50,399 nucleotides of DNA from Cupriavidus phytohabitans (GTDB lineage Bacteria; Pseudomonadota; Gammaproteobacteria; Burkholderiales; Burkholderiaceae). The notes under the pieces are model-generated. The model made no database searches. It was not told where the DNA came from and saw nothing but the letters and a program-made list of their open reading frames with translations. Shown here piece by piece: positions 25,672-34,198 of this stretch. A program made the translations under genes and the position numbers. The stretch's first letter is position 1, and the number at the start of each line of letters is the position of its first letter. The stretch covers positions 1 to 50,399 of the forward strand of contig NZ_AUFE01000047.1 of the NCBI RefSeq assembly GCF_000426345.1. Direction: 5' to 3'.

Positions 25672-27258
25672 TCAGAACTGGTTCATGGTGTTGTCTTTGC
25701 CCGCCGCTTTCAGGGCCGCTTCGCCGCTGAAGTACTCCTTGTGGTCGTCGCCGATGTCCGAGCCGGACATGTTCTGGTGCTTGACGCAGGCGATGCCCTG
25801 ACGGATTTCCTTGCGCTGCACGCCAGCCACATAGCCCAGCATGCCCTGGTCGCCGAAGTACTCCTTGGCCAGGTTGTCGGTCGACAGCGCGGCGGTGTGG
25901 TAGGTCGGCAGCGTGATCAGGTGGTGGAAGATACCGGCTTCGCGCGACGCGTCGGCCTGGAAGGTGCGGATCTTGTCGTCGGCGGCCTTTGCCAGTTCGC
26001 TGTCGTCGTATTCCACGCTCATCAGCTGGCTGCGCTCGTAGGCCGACACATCCTTGCCTGCGGCCTTCATTGCGTCATACGCCTGCTGGCGGAAGTTCAG
26101 GGTCCAGTTGAACGACGGGCTGTTGTTGTACACCAGCTTGGCGTTCGGGATGACCTTGCGAATCTCGCGGACCATGCCGGCGATCTGCTCGATATGCGGC
26201 TTTTCAGTTTCGATCCACAGCAGGTCAGCGCCGTTCTGCAGCGAGGTGATGCAATCCAGCACGCAGCGTGCTTCGCCCGTGCCAGCGCGGAACTGGAACA
26301 GGTTGCTCGGCAGGCGCTTCGGACGCAACAGCTTGCCGTTCCGCTTGATAACCACGTCACCATTGCCCAGTGCGTCGGCCGGGATTTCGTCGCAGTCGAG
26401 GAACGAGTTGTATTGGTCGCCCAGGTCGCCCGGCTTGTGGGTCACGGCGATCTGCTTGGTCAGGCCGGCGCCCAGCGAGTCGGTACGGGTCACGATGATG
26501 CCGTCGTCGACGCCCAGTTCCAGGAAGGCGTAGCGGACGGCGCGGACCTTGGCCAGGAAGTCCTCGTGCGGCACGGTGACCTTGCCATCCTGGTGGCCGC
26601 ACTGCTTCTCGTCGGACACCTGGTTTTCGATCTGGATGCAGCAGGCGCCGGCTTCGATGAACTGCTTGGCCAGCAGGTAGGTGGCCTCAGCGTTGCCGAA
26701 ACCCGCATCGATGTCGGCGATGATGGGCACGACGTGGGTGACGTGGTTGTCGATCTTTTCCTGGATGGCGGCCTTGGCAGCGGCGTCCTTGGCGGCGTCC
26801 AGTTCGCGGAACAGGCCGCCCAGTTCGCGGGCGTCGGCCTGGCGCAGGAAGGTGTACAGCTCGCGGATCAGCGCGCTGACCGAGGTCTTTTCGTGCATCG
26901 ACTGGTCCGGCAGCGGACCGAACTCAGAGCGCAGCGCGGCCACCATCCAGCCCGACAGGTACAGATAGCGGCGGTCGGTGCTGTTGTTGAAGTGCTTCTT
27001 GATGGAGATCATCTTCTGCTGGCCGATGAAACCGTGCCAGCAGCCCAGTGACTGGGTGTACTTCGACGGATCCGCGTCATAGGCGGCCATGTCGGCACGC
27101 ATGATCTTGGCGGTGTACTTGGCGATGTCCAGGCCCGTCTTGAACTTGTTCTGGGCGCGCATGCGTGCGGCGTACTCGGGATTGATGGCGTCCCACGCGC
27201 TGCCGTGTTTCGCTTTCAAACCGGCAATTGCCTTGATGTCGTCTTGATACTGGGCCAT
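25672..27258 (-). CDS. aceA: Isocitrate lyase, long (528-residue) form
   Basis: Cleaves isocitrate to glyoxylate and succinate, first step of the glyoxylate shunt needed for growth on acetate, fatty acids and many aromatics. The active-site loop reads DEKQCGHQDGKVTVPHEDFL with catalytic Cys220. LGCWHGFIGQQKMISIKKHF, IADIDAGFGNAEATY and VYNNSPSFNWTLNF are further conserved blocks. At 528 residues it belongs to the longer isocitrate lyase subgroup common in beta- and gammaproteobacteria; the E. coli enzyme is about 434. It is monocistronic, with a clear terminator, and no malate synthase is adjacent. Confidence 0.95.
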   Translation of the reverse strand: MAQYQDDIKAIAGLKAKHGSAWDAINPEYAARMRAQNKFKTGLDIAKYTAKIMRADMAAYDADPSKYTQSLGCWHGFIGQQKMISIKKHFNNSTDRRYLYLSGWMVAALRSEFGPLPDQSMHEKTSVSALIRELYTFLRQADARELGGLFRELDAAKDAAAKAAIQEKIDNHVTHVVPIIADIDAGFGNAEATYLLAKQFIEAGACCIQIENQVSDEKQCGHQDGKVTVPHEDFLAKVRAVRYAFLELGVDDGIIVTRTDSLGAGLTKQIAVTHKPGDLGDQYNSFLDCDEIPADALGNGDVVIKRNGKLLRPKRLPSNLFQFRAGTGEARCVLDCITSLQNGADLLWIETEKPHIEQIAGMVREIRKVIPNAKLVYNNSPSFNWTLNFRQQAYDAMKAAGKDVSAYERSQLMSVEYDDSELAKAADDKIRTFQADASREAGIFHHLITLPTYHTAALSTDNLAKEYFGDQGMLGYVAGVQRKEIRQGIACVKHQNMSGSDIGDDHKEYFSGEAALKAAGKDNTMNQF

Positions 27259-27340
27259 GGTGAATTTCCTAGGGGTAAGGCGCGTTTGAAGAAATGGTTG
27301 TGTGTCCCGCTACGGATGTCGAAGCAAGCAGCGTGGACTT

Positions 27341-27386
27341 ATTGTAGGGTGTTTTTGATGCGTCGCGGCAAGGTCTTATATAAGAC
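27341..27386 (-). promoter_or_regulatory. Likely aceA promoter with a 14-bp perfect palindrome
   Basis: On the minus strand TTGCCG (27366-27371) and TACAAT (27341-27346) are 19 bases apart and could be -35 and -10 elements. Directly upstream is GTCTTATATAAGAC (27373-27386), an exact palindrome of the type bound by GntR or similar dimeric regulators. The spacing is slightly long, so the assignment is tentative. Confidence 0.45.
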
Positions 27387-27430
27387 ATAAGAGTTAATTT
27401 ATCCTTATTTTTCAAGGAGATAGGTGTTGT

Positions 27431-27519
27431 ATTTCGTGATGCGGAACGTGTTTTCAGAAAACGAAAAGGTGCGTCGCGAAAGTCCGGAGTGAATTTCGCA
27501 ATGTGAAACGCGCTTTCAG
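27431..27519. repeat. Two 27-bp direct repeats upstream of aceA
   Basis: 27431-27457 and 27493-27519 match at 21 of 27 positions, 62 bases apart. Each contains an ATTTCG...AACG...TTTCAG pattern, and the second includes TTTCGCAATGTGAAA, which fits a TTTCRCAnTGYGAAA palindrome. They lie between the cbbR remnant and the aceA promoter and may be regulator sites. Confidence 0.4.
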
Positions 27520-27550
27520 TTGTCGGAGATGGGCAAGCAAACCTGGTGCA

Positions 27551-27850
27551 TCACGCCACGCGCCGCCCAGGCAGCAGCCCCGCATATTCCTTCCCCAGGA
27601 ACTCGGCAGTGTGCTCAAGCAGATAGGCCCGGCAGCTCTCGCTGGCCGGAGACAGGCGCTTGCCTTCCATATGCGCTACATGCCAAACGCGCTCGATCGG
27701 TGTACTCGTCACGTCCAGCAACGCGATTTCCCGCGTACGCAGTTCCAGCGATAGCGTATGCAGCGATAGCAGGCTGATCCCCATGCCCGCCATCACCGCC
27801 TGCTTGATGGTCTCGTTGCTGCCCAGTGTGATTACCTTGGCCGGCGGGCG
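27551..27850 (-). pseudogene. cbbR: cbbR remnant: C-terminus of a LysR-type Calvin-cycle regulator
   Basis: Only about 95 C-terminal residues of a LysR effector domain remain (VITLGSNETIKQAVMAGMGI, ERVWHVAHMEGKRLSPASES, YLLEHTAEFLGKEYAGLLPG). The wording is, from memory, that of CbbR from Cupriavidus, the activator of the cbb operon. The DNA-binding domain and most of the effector domain are absent. At the upstream end the reading switches within a few bases near 27845-27851 into plus-strand cbbA sequence. In intact operons cbbR points away from cbbL, and cbbA can be the last gene, so the missing part would be the whole operon. Confidence 0.8.
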
Positions 27851-28359
27851 CAGGCGCGCGACTTTGTCGCCCGCACCGGCGTGGACGCGCTGGCCATCGC
27901 CATCGGCACCACCACGGCGCCTACAAGTTCTCGCGCAAGCCAACCGGCGACATCCTCGCGATGGACCGCATCCGCGAGATCCACGAGCAGATCCCCGGCA
28001 CCCACCTGGTGATGCACGGCTCCAGCCCGGTGCCGCAGGAATGGCTGGAGATCATCCGCTAGTACGGCGGCGATATCAAGGAGACCTACGGCGTGCCGGT
28101 CGAGGAGATCCTGCGTGGCATCCGGATGGGCGTGCGCAAGGTGAATATCGACACCGATATCCGGCTGGCCATGACCGGCGCGATCCGCAAGTCGCTGTCC
28201 GAGGACCGCAGCGAGTTTGATCCGCGCAAGGCGCTGCTGGCGGCCAAGAAGGGGGCGAAGGGCGTGGTGAAGCTGCGCTTCGAGGCCTTCGGCTGCGCCG
28301 GACGGGCGGCGCGGATCAAGCCGGTGGCGATGGAGAGGATGGCGGGGCTCTACCGCTGA
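27851..28359 (+). pseudogene. cbbA: cbbA remnant: 3' half of class II fructose-bisphosphate aldolase
   Basis: About 170 codons from the C-terminal half of a class II (zinc) aldolase: QARDFVARTGVDALAIAIGT, then HGAYKFSRKPTGDILAMD in the next frame, HLVMHGSSPVPQEWLEIIR, YGGDIKETYGVPVEEILRGI, KVNIDTDIRLAMTGAIRKSL. Two further lesions are visible: a one-base deletion near 27907-27912 and an in-frame TAG at 28060 where Glu is expected. The substrate-binding and zinc residues of the N-terminal half are missing. The combination of truncation, frameshift and nonsense shows it is dead. It joins the cbbR remnant head to head. Confidence 0.85.
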
Positions 28360-28593
28360 ACGGCGCCGCCGGGGACGTGATCGGGCTCACGCATACGCTC
28401 CCCTCCCGCGCGCTGGAACGCTTCGCGGCCCCGCGGAACTTGGTGGAGATGGCGACTTGCGGTTCCACCCGGATTGCCTCGGCTCCCCCGTCTCCAGTCC
28501 GCGACGCCCCGTACGCCCGGCGCTTGCGCATTCGCACCCAGGCGCCAATGCTTCTGCTATACCCACTCGCATACCCACTCGCGGAGCAACGTC

Positions 28594-29616
28594 ATGGACA
28601 CCAGAAGCGAACTGCAAGCCACCGTCGACGCTATGGTGCAGGGCGCCAAAGGCCTGCTGGCCGCAGACGAAAGCGGGCCGACCATCGCCAAGCGGTTCGA
28701 CCGTATCGGTGTGGCATCCAACGAGGAGAGCCGCCGGGCGTGGCGCAACCTGCTCCTGTCCACGCCGGGCCTGGGCGAGTTTATCAGCGGCGTGATCCTG
28801 TACGAGGAGACGCTGGGCCAGCGGGCCGACGATGGCACGCCGCTGCCGGAGCTGGCCGTGCGCCAGGGCATCGTGCCCGGCATCAAGGTGGACAAGGGCA
28901 AGCTCGCGCTTGCGCATGCTCCCGGGGACGAAATCACCGAGGGCCTTGACGGGCTGGCAAAACGGCTTGCCGGCTATCGCCAGCAGGGCGCGCGCTTTGC
29001 CAAATGGCGCGCGGTCTACAACGTCTCCGACAAGCTGCCGGGCCGGCTTGCCATTCACGCCAATGCCGAGGCGCTGGCGCGCTATGCCGCGATCTGCCAG
29101 GAGGCAGGCATCGTGCCCATCGTCGAACCGGAGGTGCTGATGGACGGCGCGCACACCATGGCGCGCTGCGCGGAAGTCACTGAAGCCGTGCTGCATGAAG
29201 TGTTCGACGCCCTGCAGCAGCATGCGGTGGTGTTCGAGCACATGCTGCTGAAGCCCAGCATGGTGCTCCCTGGCAAGGATGCCGGGCAGGCGGCGCCGGA
29301 AGAGGTTGCCACGCAGACCCTGCAGGTGCTCAGGCGCACCGTGCCCGCCGCGGTGCCAGGTATTTTTTTCCTGTCCGGCGGCCAGACGCCTGCCGAAGCC
29401 ACGGCCAATCTCGACGCGATGAACCGGCTGGGCCCGTTGCCCTGGCGGCTCAGCTTCTCTTACGGGCGCGCCTTGCAGGAGCCGCCATTGCTGGCGTGGC
29501 GCGGCGAGCCGGCCAACGCCGCGCTGGCGCAACGGGCGCTGCTGCAGCGCTCGCGGCTCAACGCCATGGCGTGCCTGGGGCAATACGAAGCGGCGATGGA
29601 GAACGCCGCGGCCTGA
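28594..29616 (+). CDS. Class I fructose-bisphosphate aldolase
   Basis: A 340-residue Schiff-base aldolase that interconverts fructose 1,6-bisphosphate with the two triose phosphates. AKGLLAADESGPTIAKRF opens the barrel, FAKWRAVYNVSDKLPG and IVEPEVLMDG are conserved, and the active lysine is Lys220 in HMLLKPSMVLPG. FFLSGGQTPAEATANLDAMN and WRLSFSYGRALQ form the phosphate site. Sequence and size match the eukaryote-like class I type. A GGAG site precedes the ATG; the two 12-bp copies of ATACCCACTCGC just upstream are a small direct repeat. It lies 234 bases after the dead class II aldolase. Confidence 0.93.
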   Translation: MDTRSELQATVDAMVQGAKGLLAADESGPTIAKRFDRIGVASNEESRRAWRNLLLSTPGLGEFISGVILYEETLGQRADDGTPLPELAVRQGIVPGIKVDKGKLALAHAPGDEITEGLDGLAKRLAGYRQQGARFAKWRAVYNVSDKLPGRLAIHANAEALARYAAICQEAGIVPIVEPEVLMDGAHTMARCAEVTEAVLHEVFDALQQHAVVFEHMLLKPSMVLPGKDAGQAAPEEVATQTLQVLRRTVPAAVPGIFFLSGGQTPAEATANLDAMNRLGPLPWRLSFSYGRALQEPPLLAWRGEPANAALAQRALLQRSRLNAMACLGQYEAAMENAAA

Positions 29617-29915
29617 TCAGCGCGCAAGGCGCTGGCGGGCCTCCCCTCGGCTGCGGCATAGACAGCTGCCTGCCGGGCCGTTTTTGCAATTCGATTGAAA
29701 GAACTTCTCGCCGCAGGCCGGGCGCGCGTGTGACGCCTCCATCCAAGAACCACCCGGCCCTCCGCCTCCGCAGTGCGGAGCATGTTTCGCGCTCCACATC
29801 CGTCTCATCACCTGCGCGCTGGCATGCCGAATGCAGACGCAGGCGCCGAGGATATCCCGCCGGGCCGGTCCCGCTGGCGCTATCCCGTCCCCAGGAGACA
29901 CCGTGGAGAAGACAA

Positions 29916-31655
29916 ATGTCAACCGACATGCAAAGCAGAGTCTTGCCAGTGACCTTTAAACTGGCCCCCGTCCTTGTTGCGACCGCGGCCGGCCTTGTGC
30001 TGAGTGCCTGCGGCGGCGGCGACGACGACGACCATTCCCCGCCGGTAAAGACCCCGGTATCGTGCCAGAACCTGCCGGGCAAGACCGTCGCCGCGAGCAG
30101 CATCGGCCTGCCCACCAAGGGCGCAACGGTTGCCGAGGCCGACATGGTGCCGGCGACCGGCGGCGGGCAGCTGGGCACTGGCGCGTACTGCAAGGTGACC
30201 GGGACCATCGCGCCCGTCGATCCCACGGCGCCATCGATCCGGTTCGAGGTCAACATGCCCGCCAGCTGGAACCAGAAGGTGGTGATGTTCGGCGGCGGTG
30301 GCTATGACGGGACCATCCCCAACACGGCAGGCAATGTGCCGGCCGGCCCGACTGACCAGCCCTCGCCGCTGGCACGCGGCTATGCCACCTTCGCCAGCGA
30401 TTCCGGCCACCAGGCGGGCGCGCTCGGCAGCCGCGACGGCTCGTTCGGCACCAATGAGGAGGCGCTGCGCAACTATGCCGGCGATGCGCTGAAGAAGACG
30501 CGCGACGTCGCGATCGCGCTGATCCAGATGCACTACCAGGCCGATGGCCCGAAGAAAGCGTACTTTGCAGGCGGATCGACCGGCGGCCGCGAAGCGCTGG
30601 CCGTGGTGCAGCGCTGGCCGCAGGACTGGGATGGTGCCATCGTGCTCTATCCCGCCTGGAATGCCGCCAGCCTGGACCTGCAGTTCGGCCGCATCACCCG
30701 CGCGCTGGCCGCGCCGGGCGCCTACCCGAACCAGCCCAAGCGCAAGGTGCTGTACGACGCCGCCATTGCTGCGTGCGACAACCTCGACGGCGTCAATGAC
30801 GGCCTGATCAGCAATGTCGCCGCCTGCAATGCCAGCTTCGACCCGTCCACGGCGATGCTCAACGGCCAGCCGGTCCGCTGCGCCAACGGCGCCGACACCG
30901 GCGACACCTGCTTGTCCGACGCGCAGATCGGCGCGCTGAAGGTGTACAACTCGCAGATCGTGTTCGGCTATGCGCTGGGCAGCGGCGAGACGCAGTATCC
31001 GGGCTTCAACGTCTGGGGTGCCGACCTCGGCATGGCCGGCAACGCATCCGTCCAGCCGACGGTCATTGCGCTGGCGCTCAACCTCGATGCCCCGGTCAAT
31101 CCGATGCCGGCTACCGCGCCGTACCTGAGCGTGTTCTGGGACCAGTGGGTGCGCTACTTCGTCACGCGCGATCCGACCTTCAACTCGCTCACGCTCGACC
31201 CGCAGAACCCGGGACCCTGGCAGGACCGCATCAGCCAGCTTGCCGGGCTGCAGGACATCAACAAGACCGACCTGTCCGCGTTCATGAACAAGGGCGGCAA
31301 GATCCTGATGGCGCACGGCATGTCCGATGCGCTGGTCAGCACGCGCGCGACCGAGGACTACTTCACGCGCGTACAGGGCGCGATGGGTGCGGGCAATGTC
31401 AGCAACTTCATGCGCTACTACGAGATCCCGGGCTATGGCCACTCGGTGAGCTCGGTGTTCAATGCTGCGTGGGATTCGCTGACGGCGCTTGAAAAGTGGG
31501 TCGAGCAGGGTACCGCGCCGGCTTCGCTGACGGTGACCGACACGATCGGCGTGCCGGGCCGCACGCGGCCGCTGTGCGAATACCCGACCTGGCCGAAGTA
31601 CAACGGCTCCGGCGATGTCAACGCGGCATCGAGCTTTACCTGCGCGACGCAATGA
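29916..31655 (+). CDS. Secreted tannase/feruloyl-esterase family lipoprotein without the family cysteine pair
   Basis: A 579-residue exported hydrolase. The signal peptide ends LSAC (Cys32), followed by an acidic linker (GGGDDDD), so surface anchoring is likely. The tannase-family triad is Ser221 (AGGSTGGREAL), Asp471 (HGMSDALVS) and His509 (GYGHSVSS). In characterised tannases and MHETase a cysteine sits next to both the serine and the histidine (CS-D-HC); here these are Gly and Ser, so that disulphide is absent. Other cysteine pairs occur at CQNLPG, YCKVTG, ACDNLDG and the C-terminus. The start at 29916 follows a GGAG. The ester substrate is unknown. Confidence 0.85.
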   Translation: MSTDMQSRVLPVTFKLAPVLVATAAGLVLSACGGGDDDDHSPPVKTPVSCQNLPGKTVAASSIGLPTKGATVAEADMVPATGGGQLGTGAYCKVTGTIAPVDPTAPSIRFEVNMPASWNQKVVMFGGGGYDGTIPNTAGNVPAGPTDQPSPLARGYATFASDSGHQAGALGSRDGSFGTNEEALRNYAGDALKKTRDVAIALIQMHYQADGPKKAYFAGGSTGGREALAVVQRWPQDWDGAIVLYPAWNAASLDLQFGRITRALAAPGAYPNQPKRKVLYDAAIAACDNLDGVNDGLISNVAACNASFDPSTAMLNGQPVRCANGADTGDTCLSDAQIGALKVYNSQIVFGYALGSGETQYPGFNVWGADLGMAGNASVQPTVIALALNLDAPVNPMPATAPYLSVFWDQWVRYFVTRDPTFNSLTLDPQNPGPWQDRISQLAGLQDINKTDLSAFMNKGGKILMAHGMSDALVSTRATEDYFTRVQGAMGAGNVSNFMRYYEIPGYGHSVSSVFNAAWDSLTALEKWVEQGTAPASLTVTDTIGVPGRTRPLCEYPTWPKYNGSGDVNAASSFTCATQ

Positions 31656-31682
31656 TGCGCAGGCAGGCGTAGCAGAATGAGG

Positions 31683-31708
31683 GGCGAGCCCGCGCGGCTC
31701 GCCTTTTT
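31683..31708 (+). terminator. Rho-independent terminator of the esterase gene
   Basis: GGCGAGCC, loop CGCGC, GGCTCGCC, then TTTTT, 27 bases beyond the stop codon. Confidence 0.9.
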
Positions 31709-31733
31709 ACATTCCTGCATTACCCGGCCTGCA

Positions 31734-32357
31734 TTACCCGGCGCGACGCATTGACTGCGCAAGCCCGCCGTATCCCCGCGCTTCCAGCGATTCCGCGGCT
31801 CCCAGCCGGTCGCGCGCTTCCCGGTTCTGGCTCAGCTTGACCTTGCCCTGCAGCGAAGTGACGGCGATCTCGATGCCGACGATATGGCGCAGCAGGCCGT
31901 CGATGAATTCGGGGGCGGAATCGCCCATCTTCCACGGCCTGGGTTCGTCCGCTTCGTGCCGGCGCGTCAGGCGCGCGACGATGCGCCGGACGAAGCGTTC
32001 GTCGTCATGCACGGTGAGCGTGCCGTGCGCGTGTACCACCTCGTAGTTCCAGGTCGGCACCTGGCGGTGCGCCTCGTGCTTGCTCGGGTACCAGTTCGGC
32101 GAGATGTAGGCCTCGGCGCCCCGAAAGACGACCATGACCGGCGTGCCGGCAGCGCAGCGCTGCCAGACCGGGTTGGCGCGCGCCACGTGGGCGGCGAGCA
32201 CGCCGTGCGGTCCCGCGTCGGCGTCGAACTCGAACGGAATGTGGTCGGCATCCAGGGTGCCGCTTGCCTGGGTGACCAGCATGCCGAGCGGGTGCGCCCG
32301 GATGATGCGCGCAAGTTCTTCGGGGCGGGTTTCGGCGAAGTGGGCAGGGATGTACAT
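31734..32357 (-). CDS. PaiB-like FMN-binding protein
   Basis: A 207-residue member of the PaiB family of FMN-binding split-barrel proteins. It starts MYIPAHFAETRPEELARIIRAHPLGMLVT, then has HIPFEFD, HVARANPVW, VMVVFRGAEAYISPNWYPSKHE, VPTWNYEVVHAHG and a C-terminal IVGIEIAVTSLQGKVKLSQNR. In Bacillus PaiB is linked with negative control of sporulation and proteases, but proteobacterial homologues are uncharacterised. The start MYIP is the family norm; the longer open frame upstream is not. It diverges from the DUF899 gene. Confidence 0.9.
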   Translation of the reverse strand: MYIPAHFAETRPEELARIIRAHPLGMLVTQASGTLDADHIPFEFDADAGPHGVLAAHVARANPVWQRCAAGTPVMVVFRGAEAYISPNWYPSKHEAHRQVPTWNYEVVHAHGTLTVHDDERFVRRIVARLTRRHEADEPRPWKMGDSAPEFIDGLLRHIVGIEIAVTSLQGKVKLSQNREARDRLGAAESLEARGYGGLAQSMRRAG

Positions 32358-32568
32358 GGGGTTAACGGTGTCCTGGGCGTCGCAGGTACTGTGACCTGTA
32401 ACTGGCGCAATCGGAAGGGACAGTTTCCAGGATTTCTTCTGGGCCAGTTTCGCCAGCCGGCCGGCACGCGACCGGGCGCCACGTTCGCAGGGCGGGCGTT
32501 GCGGCATCGCGCGGACGAACCGATCCCGGCATTGACGGACTAACAGGCAGCAAACCCGGGAGACAAGC

Positions 32569-33285
32569 ATGTCGCACATCACTTATCCCAACGAAAGCGC
32601 CGAATACCGCAAGGCGCGCAATGCACTGCTTGAAGAGGAAATTGCCTTGCGAAGGCATATCGAGGCCGTCGCAGCGCAGCGCCGCGCGCTGCCGCCAGGC
32701 GGCGATGTGCCGCAGGACTACCTGTTCGAGCGTATCGGCGCGACCGGCATGCCCGAAACCGTCGCAATGTCCAGGCTGTTCGGCCCGCATCCCACCCTGA
32801 TCCTGTACAGCTTCATGTACGGCCCGGACCGCGACACGCCATGCCCGATGTGCACGCTCTTGCTTGACTCCGTCAACGGCGCGGCCAGGCATATCGGCCA
32901 GCGCGCTGCGCTCTACATCGTCGCCAAGTCGCCAATCGCGCGGCTGGTCGCGTGGGCGCGCGAACGGGGATGGGCGCATCCTCAGTTTCTCTCGACCGCA
33001 GGCAACAGCTACGACGCCGACTATTTCGGAGACTCGACGAAACTGCCGGCGGAGATACGGGCGTTGAGCGGCGGCAAGCCTGGCGAGGAATGGGACGACA
33101 CCGCGTTCAACGTATTCCGTCTCGACAATGGCAAGGTCCGACATTTCTGGGGCAGCGATCTTACCTGGGCGCCATCGGAACCTGGCATCGACCACCGCTC
33201 CGGCGATGCTGTCAGTGCGCTTTGGGGCCTGCTCGACATGACGCCCGAGGGGCGCGGGCAGTTCATGCCGAAGCTGGCCTACTAG
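32569..33285 (+). CDS. DUF899 thioredoxin-like protein
   Basis: A 238-residue protein that matches DUF899: YRKARNALLEEEIALRRHIEAVAAQRRALPPGG at the start, then LYSFMYGPDRDTPCPMCTLLLDSVNGA, where the CPMC pair occupies the thioredoxin-like active position, and FNVFRLDNGKVRHFWGSDL. The family is predicted to have a peroxiredoxin/thioredoxin fold; its redox partner is unknown. GGGAG precedes the ATG. It shares a 211-base divergent gap with the PaiB-like gene. Confidence 0.88.
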   Translation: MSHITYPNESAEYRKARNALLEEEIALRRHIEAVAAQRRALPPGGDVPQDYLFERIGATGMPETVAMSRLFGPHPTLILYSFMYGPDRDTPCPMCTLLLDSVNGAARHIGQRAALYIVAKSPIARLVAWARERGWAHPQFLSTAGNSYDADYFGDSTKLPAEIRALSGGKPGEEWDDTAFNVFRLDNGKVRHFWGSDLTWAPSEPGIDHRSGDAVSALWGLLDMTPEGRGQFMPKLAY

Positions 33286-33505
33286 CGCGCCACGCGCAGC
33301 CTGGACTTAGTCACCGGATGCCTGAGAGCGCGGACCATCGCGATGGCCCGCGCCGCCATCACTTCTCTTGCATCCTGGCCGCCTTGACGATCTCGCCCAG
33401 CCGCTTTCGTTCGACGGCGGTGGGCAAGCGCTGCAAATCGCCGAGCTTGTGAACTCAATGCCTGTGCGCTGCCGGCACCTTCAGAGCGGGCGGCAGGCGG
33501 CGGCC

Positions 33506-34198
33506 TCAGCGCCGACGCAGGCCGCCAGACTTGCGCTTCCTGGCCGTACGCAGCGCCAGGCCCGCCAGCACCGCGACGATCGCCAGGATGCCGACGGCGA
33601 TGAGGAAGGGCAGGGGGCGGTCGATTGCCAGGCTCTCGCCCGCGACAACGATGCCGATCCCGTAGCCCGTTTCGGCGATGGCGATGGCGGCCAGGAACTT
33701 CGGGAAGGGGTAGTGCATCGTACCGAAGAGATAGCCGGGAATTTCCGATGGCACCGCGATGCAGAACAACAGCACGGCCCAGAACTTCATGCGCTGCGAC
33801 ACATAGTTCTGGTACTTCGCCAGCTTGTCCGCGTAACCACTGCGGGCAAGCAATGGATAGGCGAGCCGGCCGATGCCGTAGGCGGCAACAGCGCCCAGCA
33901 CCCAGCCACCCCAGAGCAGAAGAACGGTGAGGGGCTTGCCCCACACCGCGCTGGCAGGCGGCACCAGGACCACGCTCGAGGCGAATGCGAGCATGGCAGA
34001 TACAGCCGAGAACAGGAAGAAGACTAGCACGCCCGTTCCGGGGTGCTGTTCCATCGTCGCCTGGGCCCAGGCGATGGCCTGGTCGGCGAAGCCCTTGAAG
34101 GGCGGCGACAGGACGACCAATGCGACCAGCACCGCCATGGTGCCGATCGCAGCCCAGAACCAGATGGTGCGCCGATTGGCAGACAAATTGCTCAGCAT
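33506..34198 (-). CDS. VTT-domain (DedA/TVP38-like) membrane protein
   Basis: A 230-residue integral membrane protein with about five hydrophobic segments. The central part resembles the VTT/SNARE-associated domain: FFLFSAVSAMLAFASSVVLVPPASAVWGKPLT, GGWVLGAVAAYGIGR and a later SEIPGYLFGTMHYPFPKFLAAIAIAETGYG. DedA-type relatives are implicated in lipid flipping and envelope homeostasis. The start at 34198 gives MLSNLSANRRT; an upstream start at 34249 overlaps a dyad. The 220 bases beyond its stop hold no gene. The Lys/Arg-rich end suggests a cytoplasmic tail. Confidence 0.72.
   Translation of the reverse strand: MLSNLSANRRTIWFWAAIGTMAVLVALVVLSPPFKGFADQAIAWAQATMEQHPGTGVLVFFLFSAVSAMLAFASSVVLVPPASAVWGKPLTVLLLWGGWVLGAVAAYGIGRLAYPLLARSGYADKLAKYQNYVSQRMKFWAVLLFCIAVPSEIPGYLFGTMHYPFPKFLAAIAIAETGYGIGIVVAGESLAIDRPLPFLIAVGILAIVAVLAGLALRTARKRKSGGLRRR

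Noticed and set aside
25741..27051. 436-codon plus-strand open frame opposite aceA
   Set aside because: Val/Leu/Gly/Asp-rich mirror of the isocitrate lyase codons, with no domain and no ribosome-binding site.
28559..28582. Two 12-bp copies of ATACCCACTCGC as a possible CRISPR-like or iteron repeat
   Set aside because: Only two direct copies with no spacer; a simple small duplication upstream of the aldolase.
29919..31652. 577-codon minus-strand open frame opposite the esterase
   Set aside because: Antisense shadow; Arg/Val/Gly/His-rich with no recognisable motif.
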